64,000 bases of DNA, from contig CAWCOF010000010.1 in the NCBI GenBank assembly GCA_963797005.1, forward strand, positions 77,679-141,678, in the 5' to 3' direction. Below the pieces are notes generated by a model. The model did not search any database. It was not told where the DNA came from and saw only the letters and a list, made by a program, of their open reading frames with translations. This document shows, piece after piece, positions 16,011 to 24,631 of the stretch. The first letter of the stretch is position 1. Each line of letters opens with the position of its first letter. This DNA comes from AWTP1-13 sp963797005 (lineage in GTDB: Bacteria > Pseudomonadota > Alphaproteobacteria > Rhizobiales > Hyphomicrobiaceae). Position numbers and translations under genes: made by a program.

Positions 16011-16220
16011 ATGAAACTGAGTGCCCGCAATGTTCTCAAAGGCAAGGTCGTCGGCATCGACCGGGGCCAGGTGACGGCCATCGTGCGCGTCGACATCGGC
16101 GGCGGCACCATCATCACCTCCTCGGTGACGCTGGATGCCGTCAACGACCTCGGCATCAAGCCGGGCTCCGAGATCAGCGCCATCATCAAATCGAGCGAGG
16201 TGATCCTGGGCGTCGGCTAG
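16011..16220 (+). CDS. Molbindin (Mop/TOBE-domain molybdate- or tungstate-binding protein)
   Basis: A 69-residue single Mop domain: KLSARNVLKGKVVGIDRG, VRVDIGGGTIITSSVTLDAV and LGIKPGSEISAIIKSSEVILG are the family's conserved strands. Mop proteins assemble as hexamers that bind oxyanions of molybdenum or tungsten in the cytoplasm for storage or homeostasis. The start follows an AGGAGG ribosome-binding site (near 16000). The gene ends six bases from the convergent end of a three-gene set of oxyanion/metal substrate-binding proteins, which supports a molybdenum/tungsten role. Confidence 0.9.
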   Translation: MKLSARNVLKGKVVGIDRGQVTAIVRVDIGGGTIITSSVTLDAVNDLGIKPGSEISAIIKSSEVILGVG

Positions 16221-16226
16221 GGACGC

Positions 16227-17280
16227 TCAGCGCCGGGGGCTCGGCGGCGTCGACGGGGCTTGCCCCTTGGACCAGGCGATCAAGGTGTCGAGCTCGGCGT
16301 CGCTCAAGCCGACATGGTAGAAGAGGCGGTAGAAGTCGCGCGTGGTTGCGCGCAGGTCGTGGCCGAGCTTGTCGGGGTAGAACAGGCCCGCCACCCACTT
16401 GAGGCCGATGATGCGGTTGAGCGATGGCGGCCGGTCGATCCAGCCGAAGGGCGCGGTGGGGGCGAGATAGACGCGGGCCTCGCGCACGGCTTTGATGCCG
16501 GCCCACAACGGGTCCTTCATCACGCGGGCGAAGAAGTTGCGGTCCCAGGTGAGGATGATTTCCGGATCGGCGACGATCACCTGCTCCATGGATGCCCGCA
16601 CCAGGCCTCTCTGGCCGGCGGCTTCAGCGACGTTGCGTCCGCCCGCGCGCTCGATGATCTCGGTGTTGATCGAGCCCACCACGCCCGTCTCCAGGCCGTC
16701 GGGGCCGCGCGCCAGGTAGACGCGCGGGCGCTCATTGGGGGGCACGGACTTCAAGGCGGCGTCGATCTCGGCAAAGGTCGCCTCGACGTAGCGGGCGAGC
16801 TCCTCGCCGCGCTGCTTTATCCCGAGAATGTTCGCCGAGCAGCCTCAGCGCCGCCGGTGTCGCGGCGAAGCGGCCGTCGATCAGCACATAGGGGATCTTG
16901 GTCTGCTCCTGGACGTTGTCGGCAAGCGAGATGTAGGTGTCGCGCACCGAGCCGAAATCGAGGATCAGGTCGGGCTTGACCTTGAGCACCACCTCGAGGT
17001 TGGCGGTGCCCCCGCGTCCCGTGAGACGGCCGAGCGCGGGGAGGTCGCGGTAGGGCGCGGCGATGTAGGGCCGCTCCTCGGGCCTGGGCGGGTTGGGCCA
17101 GCCCGTCATCTTCTGCGGTGCCAGCATGTAGAGGAGGATCGATGCCGGCGGGCCCGCCGCGAACACCTTGTCGATCCTGTCCGGCACCTCGACCTTGCGC
17201 CCCGCCGAATTGGTGACCGACCGCGCCTCGGCGCCCGTCATGACGGCGAAGGCAGCGAGGAGGACGAGGGCGAAGCGCAC
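16227..17280 (-). pseudogene. FecB/BtuF-like periplasmic substrate-binding protein, broken by a 1-base insertion
   Basis: Corrected, this is a 350-residue helical-backbone metal-type receptor: signal peptide (VRFALVLLAAFAVMTGAEA), then SVTNSAGRKVEVP, VVLKVKPDLILDFG and, later, VADPEIILTWDRNFF and FGWIDRPPSLNRIIGLKW. Near 16830 one extra base (in GAGAATGTTCGCC, plus strand) shifts the frame; removing it joins RLLGE to ILGIKQRGEELARY. GTG 17280 is supported by AGGAGG. It follows the ModA-like gene by 11 bp in one operon with tupA. The transported ligand is unknown; given the neighbours, molybdenum, tungsten or iron is likely. No permease or ATPase gene is present. Confidence 0.78.
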
Positions 17281-17291
17281 GTGAGCCTCCT

Positions 17292-18056
17292 TCAGTTCTG
17301 CGGGCCGTCGCCGGGCCCGAAGCCGTGCCGGACGAGGATCGCCTGACCCTCCGGTGCGAGCATGAAACCGGCGAGCCGGGCAGCGGCGGGGGGCGCGTTC
17401 TTCAGCACGATCATCCCATAGTCTGCAGCGACCTGCAGCTCTGCTGGCATCTCCACGATCCCGAGGTTTGCCAACTCGCGGCGTGCCTGCACGGCGTTGG
17501 TCGCGTAGGTCAGGAACAGGTCCGCCTGGCCGCGTTCCATAACCCAAGCGTACTGGTTGCGGCCCTTCGGCGCCTTTGCGGACAAAGGTCCGCCGGTCAA
17601 CTGCAGCGCCTTGGCCTCGAGTGCGGCCCGCGCGCCCGCCCTGCAGGTCTCCGCCTTGGCGAACAGGGCAAAGGCATAGTCGCCGGACGGGTCGGCCTTG
17701 GGCGTCGAGGTGCCGATGCGGACGGAAGGATCGAGCAGGGCATCGAGCAGGGTGGCGGGCGTGACGTGGAGCCCCGCGCGCACGATCGCGCACAGCCGGT
17801 TGCGTGCGAACACGGCGACTTTGCCTTCGGCGAGACCTGCATCGGCGAGCCGAGTCGGATGGCCGACGTCGGCGGACGCGAAGAGATGCGCCGCCTCACC
17901 CTTCTCGATGCGCGCGCGCAACAAGCCGGAGGCGGCAAACTCGGTCTTGATCCTCACCGCGCCCGGGGCGCCGGCTTCGAACGCCCGCGCCACCTCGGTC
18001 AGCGCCGCCTTGAGGCTGCCGGCAGCATGGAGGCGTACGGTCTCAGCGCTGGCCAT
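17292..18056 (-). CDS. ModA-like molybdate substrate-binding domain protein without a signal peptide
   Basis: A 254-residue protein with the ModA fold: VRLHAAGSLKAALTEVARAFE at the start, FASADVGHP, GTSTPKADPSGDYAF and the ending APEGQAILVRHGFGP. ModA proteins bind molybdate or tungstate outside the membrane. Here the protein begins almost at the mature ModA N-terminus (MASAETVRLHAAG), and no signal sequence can be found upstream in any frame. It may therefore be cytoplasmic, or the true start is obscured. It sits between tupA (78 bp upstream) and the FecB-like gene (11 bp downstream). Confidence 0.78.
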   Translation of the reverse strand: MASAETVRLHAAGSLKAALTEVARAFEAGAPGAVRIKTEFAASGLLRARIEKGEAAHLFASADVGHPTRLADAGLAEGKVAVFARNRLCAIVRAGLHVTPATLLDALLDPSVRIGTSTPKADPSGDYAFALFAKAETCRAGARAALEAKALQLTGGPLSAKAPKGRNQYAWVMERGQADLFLTYATNAVQARRELANLGIVEMPAELQVAADYGMIVLKNAPPAAARLAGFMLAPEGQAILVRHGFGPGDGPQN

Positions 18057-18134
18057 CTGGGGGTGGAGCCGGCGGGTCGCTGGGTCCCGGCAACGAGTGT
18101 CGGGGGCACGGCCGCCGGCTCGCAGGCTCGTGGC

Positions 18135-18956
18135 TCACCCGGTCGGGGAGGCGTTCGGGAAGAACTGCTGCTGGCCGTTGATCTTGAACGACGCGATGGC
18201 GGCCTGCCCATCCTTCGACAGCAGCCAGTCGATGAAAGTCTGGCCCTCGGCCTTCTTCACCTTGGGGTGCTTGGCGGGGTTTACCAGCATCACGCCGTAC
18301 TGGTTGAAGAGCTTCTTGTCGCCCTCCACGGCGACCTTGTAGTCGCCGCGGTTCTTGAAACTCGACCAGGTGGCGCGGTCGCTGAGGACGTAGGCGCCCA
18401 TGCCCACCGCGGTGTTGATGGTGGCGCCCATGCCCGAGCCCGCCTCGCGATACCAGGTCCCCGACGCCGCCTTGGCGTCGATGCCGGCTGCCTTCCACAG
18501 CCTGAGCTCGGCCTTGTGCGTGCCGCTGTTGTCGCCGCGCGACACGAACGGCGCCTTGGCCGCGGCGATCTTCTTGAAGGAGGCCACGACATCCTTGGAG
18601 CCGGCGATCTTGGCCGGGTCCTTGGCGGGGCCGACCACGACGAAGTCATTGTACATGACGTCGTAGCGCTTCACGCTGCCGCCGCTGGCCACGAACTTCA
18701 ACTCCGAGGCCTTGTCGTGCACGAACAGCACGTCGCCGTCGCCGTTGGCCGCGTTCTTGATGGCCTGGCCGGTGCCGACCGCCACCACGCGCACCTCGAT
18801 GCCCGTCTTCTTTGTGAACATGGGCAGCAGGTGCTTGAAGAGGCCGGAGTTCTCCGTCGACGTGGTCGACTGCACAATGATGAACTTGTCCGCGGCCACC
18901 GCTTGCAGGAGCGGCAGGGTGGTCAGCATCAATGCCAGCAGCACGCGTTTCAACAT
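18135..18956 (-). CDS. tupA: TupA-like tungstate ABC transporter substrate-binding protein
   Basis: A 273-residue periplasmic protein with signal peptide MLKRVLLALMLTTLPLLQAVA. The TupA-type oxyanion motif follows (QSTTSTENSGLFKHLLP), then VGTGQAIKNAANGDGDVLFVHD, FVSRGDNSGTHKAE and SGMGATINTA. TupA binds tungstate tightly, often with some affinity for molybdate, and delivers it to TupBC. ATG 18956 puts the signal peptide at the terminus. It is the first gene of a three-gene set of binding proteins; no tupB or tupC is seen here. An AT-rich inverted repeat lies 54 bp upstream. Confidence 0.87.
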   Translation of the reverse strand: MLKRVLLALMLTTLPLLQAVAADKFIIVQSTTSTENSGLFKHLLPMFTKKTGIEVRVVAVGTGQAIKNAANGDGDVLFVHDKASELKFVASGGSVKRYDVMYNDFVVVGPAKDPAKIAGSKDVVASFKKIAAAKAPFVSRGDNSGTHKAELRLWKAAGIDAKAASGTWYREAGSGMGATINTAVGMGAYVLSDRATWSSFKNRGDYKVAVEGDKKLFNQYGVMLVNPAKHPKVKKAEGQTFIDWLLSKDGQAAIASFKINGQQQFFPNASPTG

Positions 18957-19009
18957 GGGGGCGATCCTTCCTGTTTGGCCTTCGACGGCTCGCAATCGGC
19001 GAGCAAGGC

Positions 19010-19072
19010 AAATTCAGGCATATTTTCCAATCGACTGCAGATTTTACTGCAAATGGCCGATTGCCTGAATTT
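19010..19072. promoter_or_regulatory. AT-rich imperfect palindrome upstream of tupA
   Basis: AAATTCAGGCA (19010-19020) pairs with TGCCTGAATTT (19062-19072). Inside, CAATCG (19028-19033) pairs with CGATTG (19058-19063), and CTGCAG / CTGCAA form a direct repeat at the centre. The patch is much more AT-rich than its surroundings. It could be the operator of an oxyanion-responsive regulator or an RNA leader, with tupA read leftward from it. Confidence 0.45.
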
Positions 19073-19140
19073 TCTGGCAACTATGCATACTTTTGTGCCG
19101 AGGCCAATGGAATCCCGCCGCCCTGTCAGGCGATGCGTCG

Positions 19141-19686
19141 TCAGGCGGTGCTTCGTGTCTTGCCCCACTTGGCAAGCAGCCGCTTGAGCCAGGCGAACCA
19201 TCCTGGCCTTGTCTTAGGGACCGCCGCCACGTCGGCCGTGGCCCCGCCCCCGCCGACAATGCTCGTGAACCTCTGGAAGAACTCGTCGGCGAGCTTCTTG
19301 GCCGTGGCGTCGATGAGGCGGCCGCCGAGCTGGGCGAGCTTGCCGCCGACATCGGCCTTGACCTCGTAGCGCATCAGCGTGGCGCCGCCGTCCTCGCTCA
19401 GGCGCACGACGGCGCCGCCCTTGGCGAAGCCCGCCGCGCCGCCGCTGCCTTCACCCGAGATGCGATAGCTGTTGGGCGGGTCGAGATCGGAAAGCGTGAC
19501 GTTGCCCGAGAACGTTGCGCGCGCCGGCCCGATCTGCAGCTTCACCTTGGCCGTCATCTCGGTGTCCGACAGCTTGTCGAGCGACTCGCAGCCGGGGATG
19601 GACCGCCGGAGAACGTCGGCATCGTTGAGCGCCGCCCAGACGGCCTGCTGGCTCGCGGCAATCCGCTGCTCACCTGTCATGTCCAT
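19141..19686 (-). CDS. coxG: CoxG-like protein (carbon monoxide dehydrogenase subunit G, SRPBCC fold)
   Basis: A 181-residue protein starting MDMTGEQRIAASQQAVWAALNDADVL, followed by IPGCESLDKLSDTEM, the classic CoxG opening. The middle (FSGNVTLSDLDPPNSYRI) and GGKLAQLGGRLIDATAKKLADEFF also match. CoxG proteins anchor CO dehydrogenase-type molybdenum hydroxylases to the membrane or help load quinone, and are commonly encoded near such enzymes. Here a C-terminal Trp/Lys-rich tail (GWFAWLKRLLAKWGK) could touch the membrane. No hydroxylase is adjacent; one lies at 50.8-54.7 kb. ATG 19686 is preferred; ATG 19680 is an alternative. Confidence 0.87.
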   Translation of the reverse strand: MDMTGEQRIAASQQAVWAALNDADVLRRSIPGCESLDKLSDTEMTAKVKLQIGPARATFSGNVTLSDLDPPNSYRISGEGSGGAAGFAKGGAVVRLSEDGGATLMRYEVKADVGGKLAQLGGRLIDATAKKLADEFFQRFTSIVGGGGATADVAAVPKTRPGWFAWLKRLLAKWGKTRSTA

Positions 19687-19875
19687 TGGAGCCGTCCTTC
19701 CGTACCTCCCGCGACCGGGTCGCGGCCGCCGATTGCGGAAAGATAGTACGCGCGCGATGCCGGTCCAACCGCCATGCGCCTCCCGCCCTCTCAACATATT
19801 GAATAGAGCAGGATTCACGCTTCGGCCGAAACGTCGCCATCGAGGCAAGGCTATTCCATCCGAAGCGATCCTGCT

Positions 19876-20073
19876 TTAGCGGCCGACGGCGGCACGGCGC
19901 ATGACAGGCGTCCGCAGCCAGATCGCGTTCTCGCACAGGCTCCGTTTGCAAGTCGTGAGAGCGCCTCGCGGCGCGTCGCTGTCGTACGCGCCGGCGATGT
20001 CTGGCTCGACCAGCACGACGCCAAGCATCAGGCCGAGAAGCATCGTGGCAACCACAACGCCGATAATCCTCAT
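19876..20073 (-). CDS. Small exported or membrane protein with a cysteine pair, unknown function
   Basis: A 65-residue protein with a good ribosome-binding site (GGAGGGAGAG) just before ATG 20073. Residues ~3-24 are hydrophobic (GVVVATMLLGLMLGVVLV) and form a signal peptide or anchor. The remaining 40 residues hold a CKRSLC pair and end in a basic tail. I do not recognise a family. Because of the strong start signal and clear topology I treat it as a real gene; the cysteines could form a disulfide outside the membrane. Confidence 0.55.
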   Translation of the reverse strand: MRIIGVVVATMLLGLMLGVVLVEPDIAGAYDSDAPRGALTTCKRSLCENAIWLRTPVMRRAAVGR

Positions 20074-20242
20074 GGCTCTCCCTCCAATGACTGTTGCCGC
20101 GTGAGCGTCGACCTCACGTGAGTGCAGCATCGCCGACGAAGGCGCCGGCCGCTGTTTCAGCGGGAACAGCGCCGGCAGGAGCGCTCGGGCAGGTTCCTTC
20201 GATCGGCGCGAGCGCCCCGCCTGTTCGAACGGAGAAAGAGAG

Positions 20243-20440
20243 ATGATCGGCATCGGCAAGTTCGGCTTCGACCTCGCCATTCCCTTCGAGGCCGGCGGCA
20301 TGGACACGAGTGGGTTCACCGTCGCCGCAGGCACGGTGCAGGGTAGGCCTGCAGCGCCAAGGGATGACCACCCGGGGCACCGCTGGACCGGCTATCTGGC
20401 AGCCTATTTCTGGATGGCCGCCTCGGCGCTGGCCGGGTGA
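20243..20440 (+). CDS. Short hypothetical protein
   Basis: A 65-residue reading frame after a reasonable ribosome-binding site (GGAGAAAGAGAG). Sequence features are few: Gly-rich start, no signal peptide, and a weakly hydrophobic end (YLAAYFWMAASALAG). I do not recognise it, and the segment may equally be untranslated leader of the Crp/Fnr gene 83 bp downstream. Confidence 0.35.
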   Translation: MIGIGKFGFDLAIPFEAGGMDTSGFTVAAGTVQGRPAAPRDDHPGHRWTGYLAAYFWMAASALAG

Positions 20441-20523
20441 CTCCCCTGTCGCTTCGGTGCTCGACAGCGGCCCTGTCGAGCCGGCATGATCCCAGACGGC
20501 AGGAGCCAGCGGAGCCGCTATAA

Positions 20524-21213
20524 ATGGAACTACCCGCAATCGCCGACATGCTCGGCCGCACCGAGCTGTTCGGAACCCTGAGCGATGCCGACCGGGCGAC
20601 GGTTGCCGGGCGCATGCGCCGCGTCGAGTTCACCCCCGACCAGATGATCTTCTCCCGCGGCGATCCCGGCCGCGAGATCTATCTGGTCGTGGAGGGGCGC
20701 ATCCGGCTGTCGATCCTGTCCAGCGACGGGCGCGAGTTGTCGTTCGCGCATGCGGGACCCGGGAACATCTTCGGCGAGATCGCCACCCTCGACGGCGGCG
20801 AGCGGACTGCCGGCGCCACGGCGATGACGCGCGTCAAGGCCATGACGCTGCCGCAGAAGGCGCTGACCGATCTGATCGAGAGCAATGCCAAGCTCGCCGG
20901 CGCCGCGATCCGCTTCCTGTGCACCAGGTTGCGCGAGACGGACCAGAGGCTCGAAGCGATCGCACTGCACCGCATCGAGGTGCGGCTCGCGCGGCTCTTC
21001 CTGTCGGCGCTGAGGTCGCAGCCCGCCAAGGGCGAGAAGGTGAAGCTCGATCTCGGCATGTCGCAGAGCGAGCTTGCCCTGCTGATCGGCGCCAGCCGGC
21101 CCAAGGTCAACATCGCCTTGACCATGCTGGAGGAAATGGGCGCGATCGAGCGCACCGGCAGCAACTTGACCTGCGACGTGGCCGTGCTCGAGGGTATCGC
21201 CGACATGGAATGA
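20524..21213 (+). CDS. Crp/Fnr-family transcriptional regulator
   Basis: A 229-residue regulator. Residues ~1-120 form a cyclic-nucleotide-binding fold with LFGTLSDADR, IYLVVEGRIRLS and a phosphate-binding-cassette-like segment FGEIATLDGGERTAGATA, where the Glu-Arg-Thr arrangement is compatible with cAMP or cGMP binding. Residues ~150-215 carry the winged helix-turn-helix (MSQSELALLIGASRPKVNIALTML). There are no Fnr-type cysteine clusters, so it is not an oxygen sensor of the Fnr class. It is encoded upstream of pgi on the same strand, 72 bp before the pgi start, but its targets are unknown. Confidence 0.88.
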   Translation: MELPAIADMLGRTELFGTLSDADRATVAGRMRRVEFTPDQMIFSRGDPGREIYLVVEGRIRLSILSSDGRELSFAHAGPGNIFGEIATLDGGERTAGATAMTRVKAMTLPQKALTDLIESNAKLAGAAIRFLCTRLRETDQRLEAIALHRIEVRLARLFLSALRSQPAKGEKVKLDLGMSQSELALLIGASRPKVNIALTMLEEMGAIERTGSNLTCDVAVLEGIADME

Positions 21214-21285
21214 TAGCGGCGATGCAGAACCCGGAGAGGCCGGCGCGGCTTGGCCTGTCGTTCAATTCGCGCTAGGCGTTGCCCC

Positions 21286-22650
21286 ATGACGAACGATGGG
21301 CAAGACGGGCGCGCGGCGCGAGCCGGCTACACGCATTCGATCGCCGGCTGCCTAGCGGGCGCCATCGGCGCGCATGGCTTGACCGACGCCGAGCTGAAGG
21401 CCTGGCTCGACCGGCTCGTGCCGGCGCTCGCCGCGCTCCAGGACGACTACAACAGCCGCCGCCTGCCGCTGTTGCGCATCGCCGAGGACACCGCCGACCT
21501 CGCTGCGGCGCAAGCCGCGCTCGCCAGGCTGTCGCAAGGGGCCGGCACCATCGTCTTCTTCGGCATCGGCGGCTCGAGCCTGGGCGGCCAGACGCTCGCC
21601 CAGCTCGGCGGGTGGCACATTCCCGGCATGGCGGATGCGGCGCAGAAAAAACGGCCCCGCACGCGCTTTTACGACAATCTCGACCCCGCCACCTTGCAGG
21701 CGACGCTCGCATCGCTCGATCTTGCGAGCACCCGCTTCGTCGTCATCTCCAAGTCGGGCGGCACCTCCGAGACGCTGGTGCAGGCGCTGGCGGCGCTGGC
21801 GGCGGTCAAGCAGGCCGGGCTCGAAAGCCAGATCTCCAAGCTCTTCCTCGGCATCACCGAGGCCGGCGTCCCCGGCAAGGCGAACGGGCTGCGATCCCTG
21901 TTCGAGGCGCACGGCGTCCCTCTGCTCGATCATCATCCGGGCATCGGCGGGCGGTTCTCGGCGCTGACCAACGTCGGCCTGATCGCCGCCCTGGCGCGCG
22001 GGCTCGACGCGGCAGCCGTACGCGCCGGCGCCCGCGAGGTGGTCGACGCCATGATGGCGGCCGGACACCCGCGCGACTTCGCGCCGGCTCAAGGTGCCGC
22101 CGTCGCCGTGGCGCTCGCCCGCGAGCGGGGTATCCGCGCGCACGTGATGATGCCCTATTCCGATCGCCTGGGCCGGTTCTCGCACTGGTTTGCACAGCTG
22201 TGGGCGGAGAGCCTGGGCAAGGGCGGTCAGGGCACGGCGCCGATTGCCTGCCTCGGGCCGGTCGACCAGCACAGCCAGCTGCAGCTCTTCATGGACGGTC
22301 CGCGCGAGCACCTGATCACGGTCGTGCGTGCGCCGACGGCGGGCTCGGGCCCCAGGATACCCGCAGAGCTGGCGCGCGCTGCCGGTCTCGACTACCTCGC
22401 CGGGCGCACCGCGGGCGATCTGGTGGCGGCGCAGGCGGAAGCCGTGCCGGCGGCGCTCGGGCGCGCCGGCCGGCCGGTGCGCACGTTCGACCTCGCCGGC
22501 CTCGATGAAAAGAGCGTCGGGGCGCTGATGATGCATTGCATGCTGGAAACGGTGCTCGCCGCGCGGCTGATGGGCATCGACCCCTTCGACCAGCCGGCGG
22601 TGGAGCTGGCCAAGCAGATCACGCGCGAGCGGGTCGCGGCGCTGAAGTAG
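21286..22650 (+). CDS. pgi: Glucose-6-phosphate isomerase
   Basis: A 454-residue enzyme interconverting glucose 6-phosphate and fructose 6-phosphate in the cytoplasm. Signature segments in order are FFGIGGSSLGGQTL (phosphosugar binding), VISKSGGTSETL, GIGGRFSALTNVGL, PYSDRLGRFSHWFAQLWAESLGK with the catalytic region, and GPVDQHSQLQLFMDGP. The end is AKQITRERVAALK. It belongs to the shorter alphaproteobacterial type rather than the ~550-residue enterobacterial form. ATG 21286 fits the family start; an upstream in-frame start at 21250 would add 12 unconserved residues. Confidence 0.93.
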   Translation: MTNDGQDGRAARAGYTHSIAGCLAGAIGAHGLTDAELKAWLDRLVPALAALQDDYNSRRLPLLRIAEDTADLAAAQAALARLSQGAGTIVFFGIGGSSLGGQTLAQLGGWHIPGMADAAQKKRPRTRFYDNLDPATLQATLASLDLASTRFVVISKSGGTSETLVQALAALAAVKQAGLESQISKLFLGITEAGVPGKANGLRSLFEAHGVPLLDHHPGIGGRFSALTNVGLIAALARGLDAAAVRAGAREVVDAMMAAGHPRDFAPAQGAAVAVALARERGIRAHVMMPYSDRLGRFSHWFAQLWAESLGKGGQGTAPIACLGPVDQHSQLQLFMDGPREHLITVVRAPTAGSGPRIPAELARAAGLDYLAGRTAGDLVAAQAEAVPAALGRAGRPVRTFDLAGLDEKSVGALMMHCMLETVLAARLMGIDPFDQPAVELAKQITRERVAALK

Positions 22651-22680
22651 AATTGCGTCGAGTTCGGCTTGGATTGTGCG

Positions 22681-22792
22681 GTCATCCCGGTGCTTGCCCG
22701 CGCCGGGCAAGGCCGGTGTCACCGGGATACATCGCTCCTCGCGCTCCAGAGCCTGCTGATGGCTGGATACCGGGGACAAGCCCCGGTATGAC
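22681..22792. repeat. Divergent member of the GTCATCCCGG repeat family
   Basis: Starts GTCATCCCGG and ends CCCCGGTATGAC, with internal hairpins (GCTTGCCCGCGCCGGGCAAGGC and CCGGGGACAAGCCCCGG). It lies between pgi and mutL, 50 bp before the mutL start. Confidence 0.7.
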
Positions 22793-22842
22793 AATCGCTG
22801 TTGCTGTTTGCGTGTCATGGAGATGGTTGCCGGGAGCCCCAC

Positions 22843-24627
22843 GTGCCCATCCGCCAGCTCAGTCCCGAGACCGTGAACCGCATCGCCGCCGGCGAGGTGG
22901 TGGAGCGGCCGGCGAGCGTCGTCAAGGAGCTGGTCGAGAACGCGCTCGATGCGGGGGCGAGCGACATCGAGGTGGTGACGGCGGCGGGCGGGCTCTCGCT
23001 CATTCGGGTCAGCGACGACGGCGCGGGCATGAGCCCCGTGGACCTCGAGCTGGCGGTGGAGCGCCACGCCACCTCCAAGCTCAGCGACGAGGACCTTTTC
23101 AACATCGCCACGCTCGGCTTCCGCGGCGAGGCGCTGCCTTCGATCGGGTCGGTGGCGCATCTGACGGTGCGCTCGCGCCTGCATGGTGCCGGGGCCGCAC
23201 ACGAGATCGTGGTCGATCGCGGCGCCAAGGGTCCCGTGCGGCCAGCCGCGCTCAACGCCGGCACTTCAGTCGAGGTGCGCGAGCTGTTCTCGGCGACGCC
23301 GGCGCGGCTCAAGTTCCTGAAGAGCGAGCGGGCGGAGAACATGGCCATCTCCGAGGTGGTGAAGCGGCTCGCCATGGCGCATCCGACGGTCGCCTTCTCG
23401 CTGACGACGGGCGAGCGGGCGGGCCTCAAGCTGCCGGCACAGCCCATCGGCGCGGACGGGCACCTGGCGCGGCTCGGCCGCATCATGGGGCGCGCGTTCC
23501 TGGACGACGCGCTGCCGATCGACATCGAGCGCGAGGGTGTGCGCGTGACGGGCTTTGCTGGGTTGCCGACCTTGCACCGGCCCGATCCCGGCCAGCAGTA
23601 CCTCTTCGTCAACGGCCGGCCGGTGAAGGACAAGGTGCTGATCGGGGCCGTGCGCGCGGCCTACGGCGATCTCCTTCCCAAGGCGCGCTATCCGCTGCTG
23701 GCGCTGTTCGTGGTGACGCCGCCGCGCGAGGTCGACGTCAACGTGCACCCGGCCAAGGCCGAAGTGCGCTTTCGCGATCCGGGCCGGGTGCGCAGTCTCC
23801 TGGCGGGTGCGTTGCGGCAGGCGCTGGAGGGAGCGGGACACCGGGCGACGGCCAGCGGCGCCGTCGGCCTTGCCAGCCTGGTACAGGCGCATGGTGCGCC
23901 GACGAATGCGCGCGCCCCCGTCTCGTCGCGACCGAGTTATCTGCCCGCGGGCTTCGGCGAGGCCATGCAGGCGCCGCTCGACGGCCTCGATGGCCCGAGC
24001 GCCGACTGGACCGCGGCGGCCGAGCCGCCTGCACCGGACCTGCTGGACCGACCGCTGGGGGCGGCCCGCGCGCAGCTGCACGAGACCTACATCGTCGCGC
24101 AGACGCGTGGCTCAGTGGTGATCGTCGACCAGCACGCCGCGCATGAGCGTCTCGTCTACGAGCGCGTCAAGGGATCAATCGCCAACGGCGGCGTGGCGCG
24201 CCAGGTATTGCTGATCCCGGAGATCGTCGAGCTCGATCCTGACGAGGCGGCGGCGCTTGTCGAGACGGGCGAGAGCCTCGCAGCCCTGGGGCTCGCGCTG
24301 GAGGCGTTCGGGCCCGGTGCCGTGATGGTGCGCGAGGTGCCGGCGCTGCTGGGCGACACGGACGTCAAGGGTCTCGTCCGCGACCTGGCACGTGACGTGA
24401 TGGCCGAGGGCGGAGGGCGGCTGCTGGAGGAGCGGCTGCAAGCGGTGTGCTCGACCATGGCCTGCCACGGCAGCGTGCGTGCGGGGCGGCGGCTGACGGG
24501 CGAGGAGATGAACGCGTTGCTGCGCGAGATGGAGGCAACGCCCCACTCCGGTCAGTGCAATCACGGCCGGCCGACCTACATTGAGCTCAAGCTCGCCGAC
24601 ATTGAGCGGCTGTTCGGCCGGCGCTGA
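22843..24627 (+). CDS. mutL: DNA mismatch repair protein MutL (endonuclease type)
   Basis: A 594-residue protein. The N-terminal GHKL ATPase has NRIAAGEVVERPASVVKELVENALDAGA, DDGAGM and LGFRGEALPSI, then transducer segments FVNGRPVKDK and DVNVHPAKAEVRF. A ~130-residue linker follows, then the dimerisation domain. That domain carries the DQHA(X)2E(X)4E metal-endonuclease motif (DQHAAHERLVYE from Asp429), ACHGSVRAG and CNHGRPT. It therefore nicks DNA itself, as in bacteria without MutH. The start is GTG 22843, where the conserved PIRQLSPETV begins. It ends four bases from the convergent DUF1028 gene. Confidence 0.95.
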   Translation: MPIRQLSPETVNRIAAGEVVERPASVVKELVENALDAGASDIEVVTAAGGLSLIRVSDDGAGMSPVDLELAVERHATSKLSDEDLFNIATLGFRGEALPSIGSVAHLTVRSRLHGAGAAHEIVVDRGAKGPVRPAALNAGTSVEVRELFSATPARLKFLKSERAENMAISEVVKRLAMAHPTVAFSLTTGERAGLKLPAQPIGADGHLARLGRIMGRAFLDDALPIDIEREGVRVTGFAGLPTLHRPDPGQQYLFVNGRPVKDKVLIGAVRAAYGDLLPKARYPLLALFVVTPPREVDVNVHPAKAEVRFRDPGRVRSLLAGALRQALEGAGHRATASGAVGLASLVQAHGAPTNARAPVSSRPSYLPAGFGEAMQAPLDGLDGPSADWTAAAEPPAPDLLDRPLGAARAQLHETYIVAQTRGSVVIVDQHAAHERLVYERVKGSIANGGVARQVLLIPEIVELDPDEAAALVETGESLAALGLALEAFGPGAVMVREVPALLGDTDVKGLVRDLARDVMAEGGGRLLEERLQAVCSTMACHGSVRAGRRLTGEEMNALLREMEATPHSGQCNHGRPTYIELKLADIERLFGRR

Positions 24628-24631
24628 ACCT

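Noticed and set aside
20108..20125. Second parS-like site (CCTCACGTGAGT)
   Set aside because: Only the central TCACGTGA matches; the outer bases differ from the consensus.
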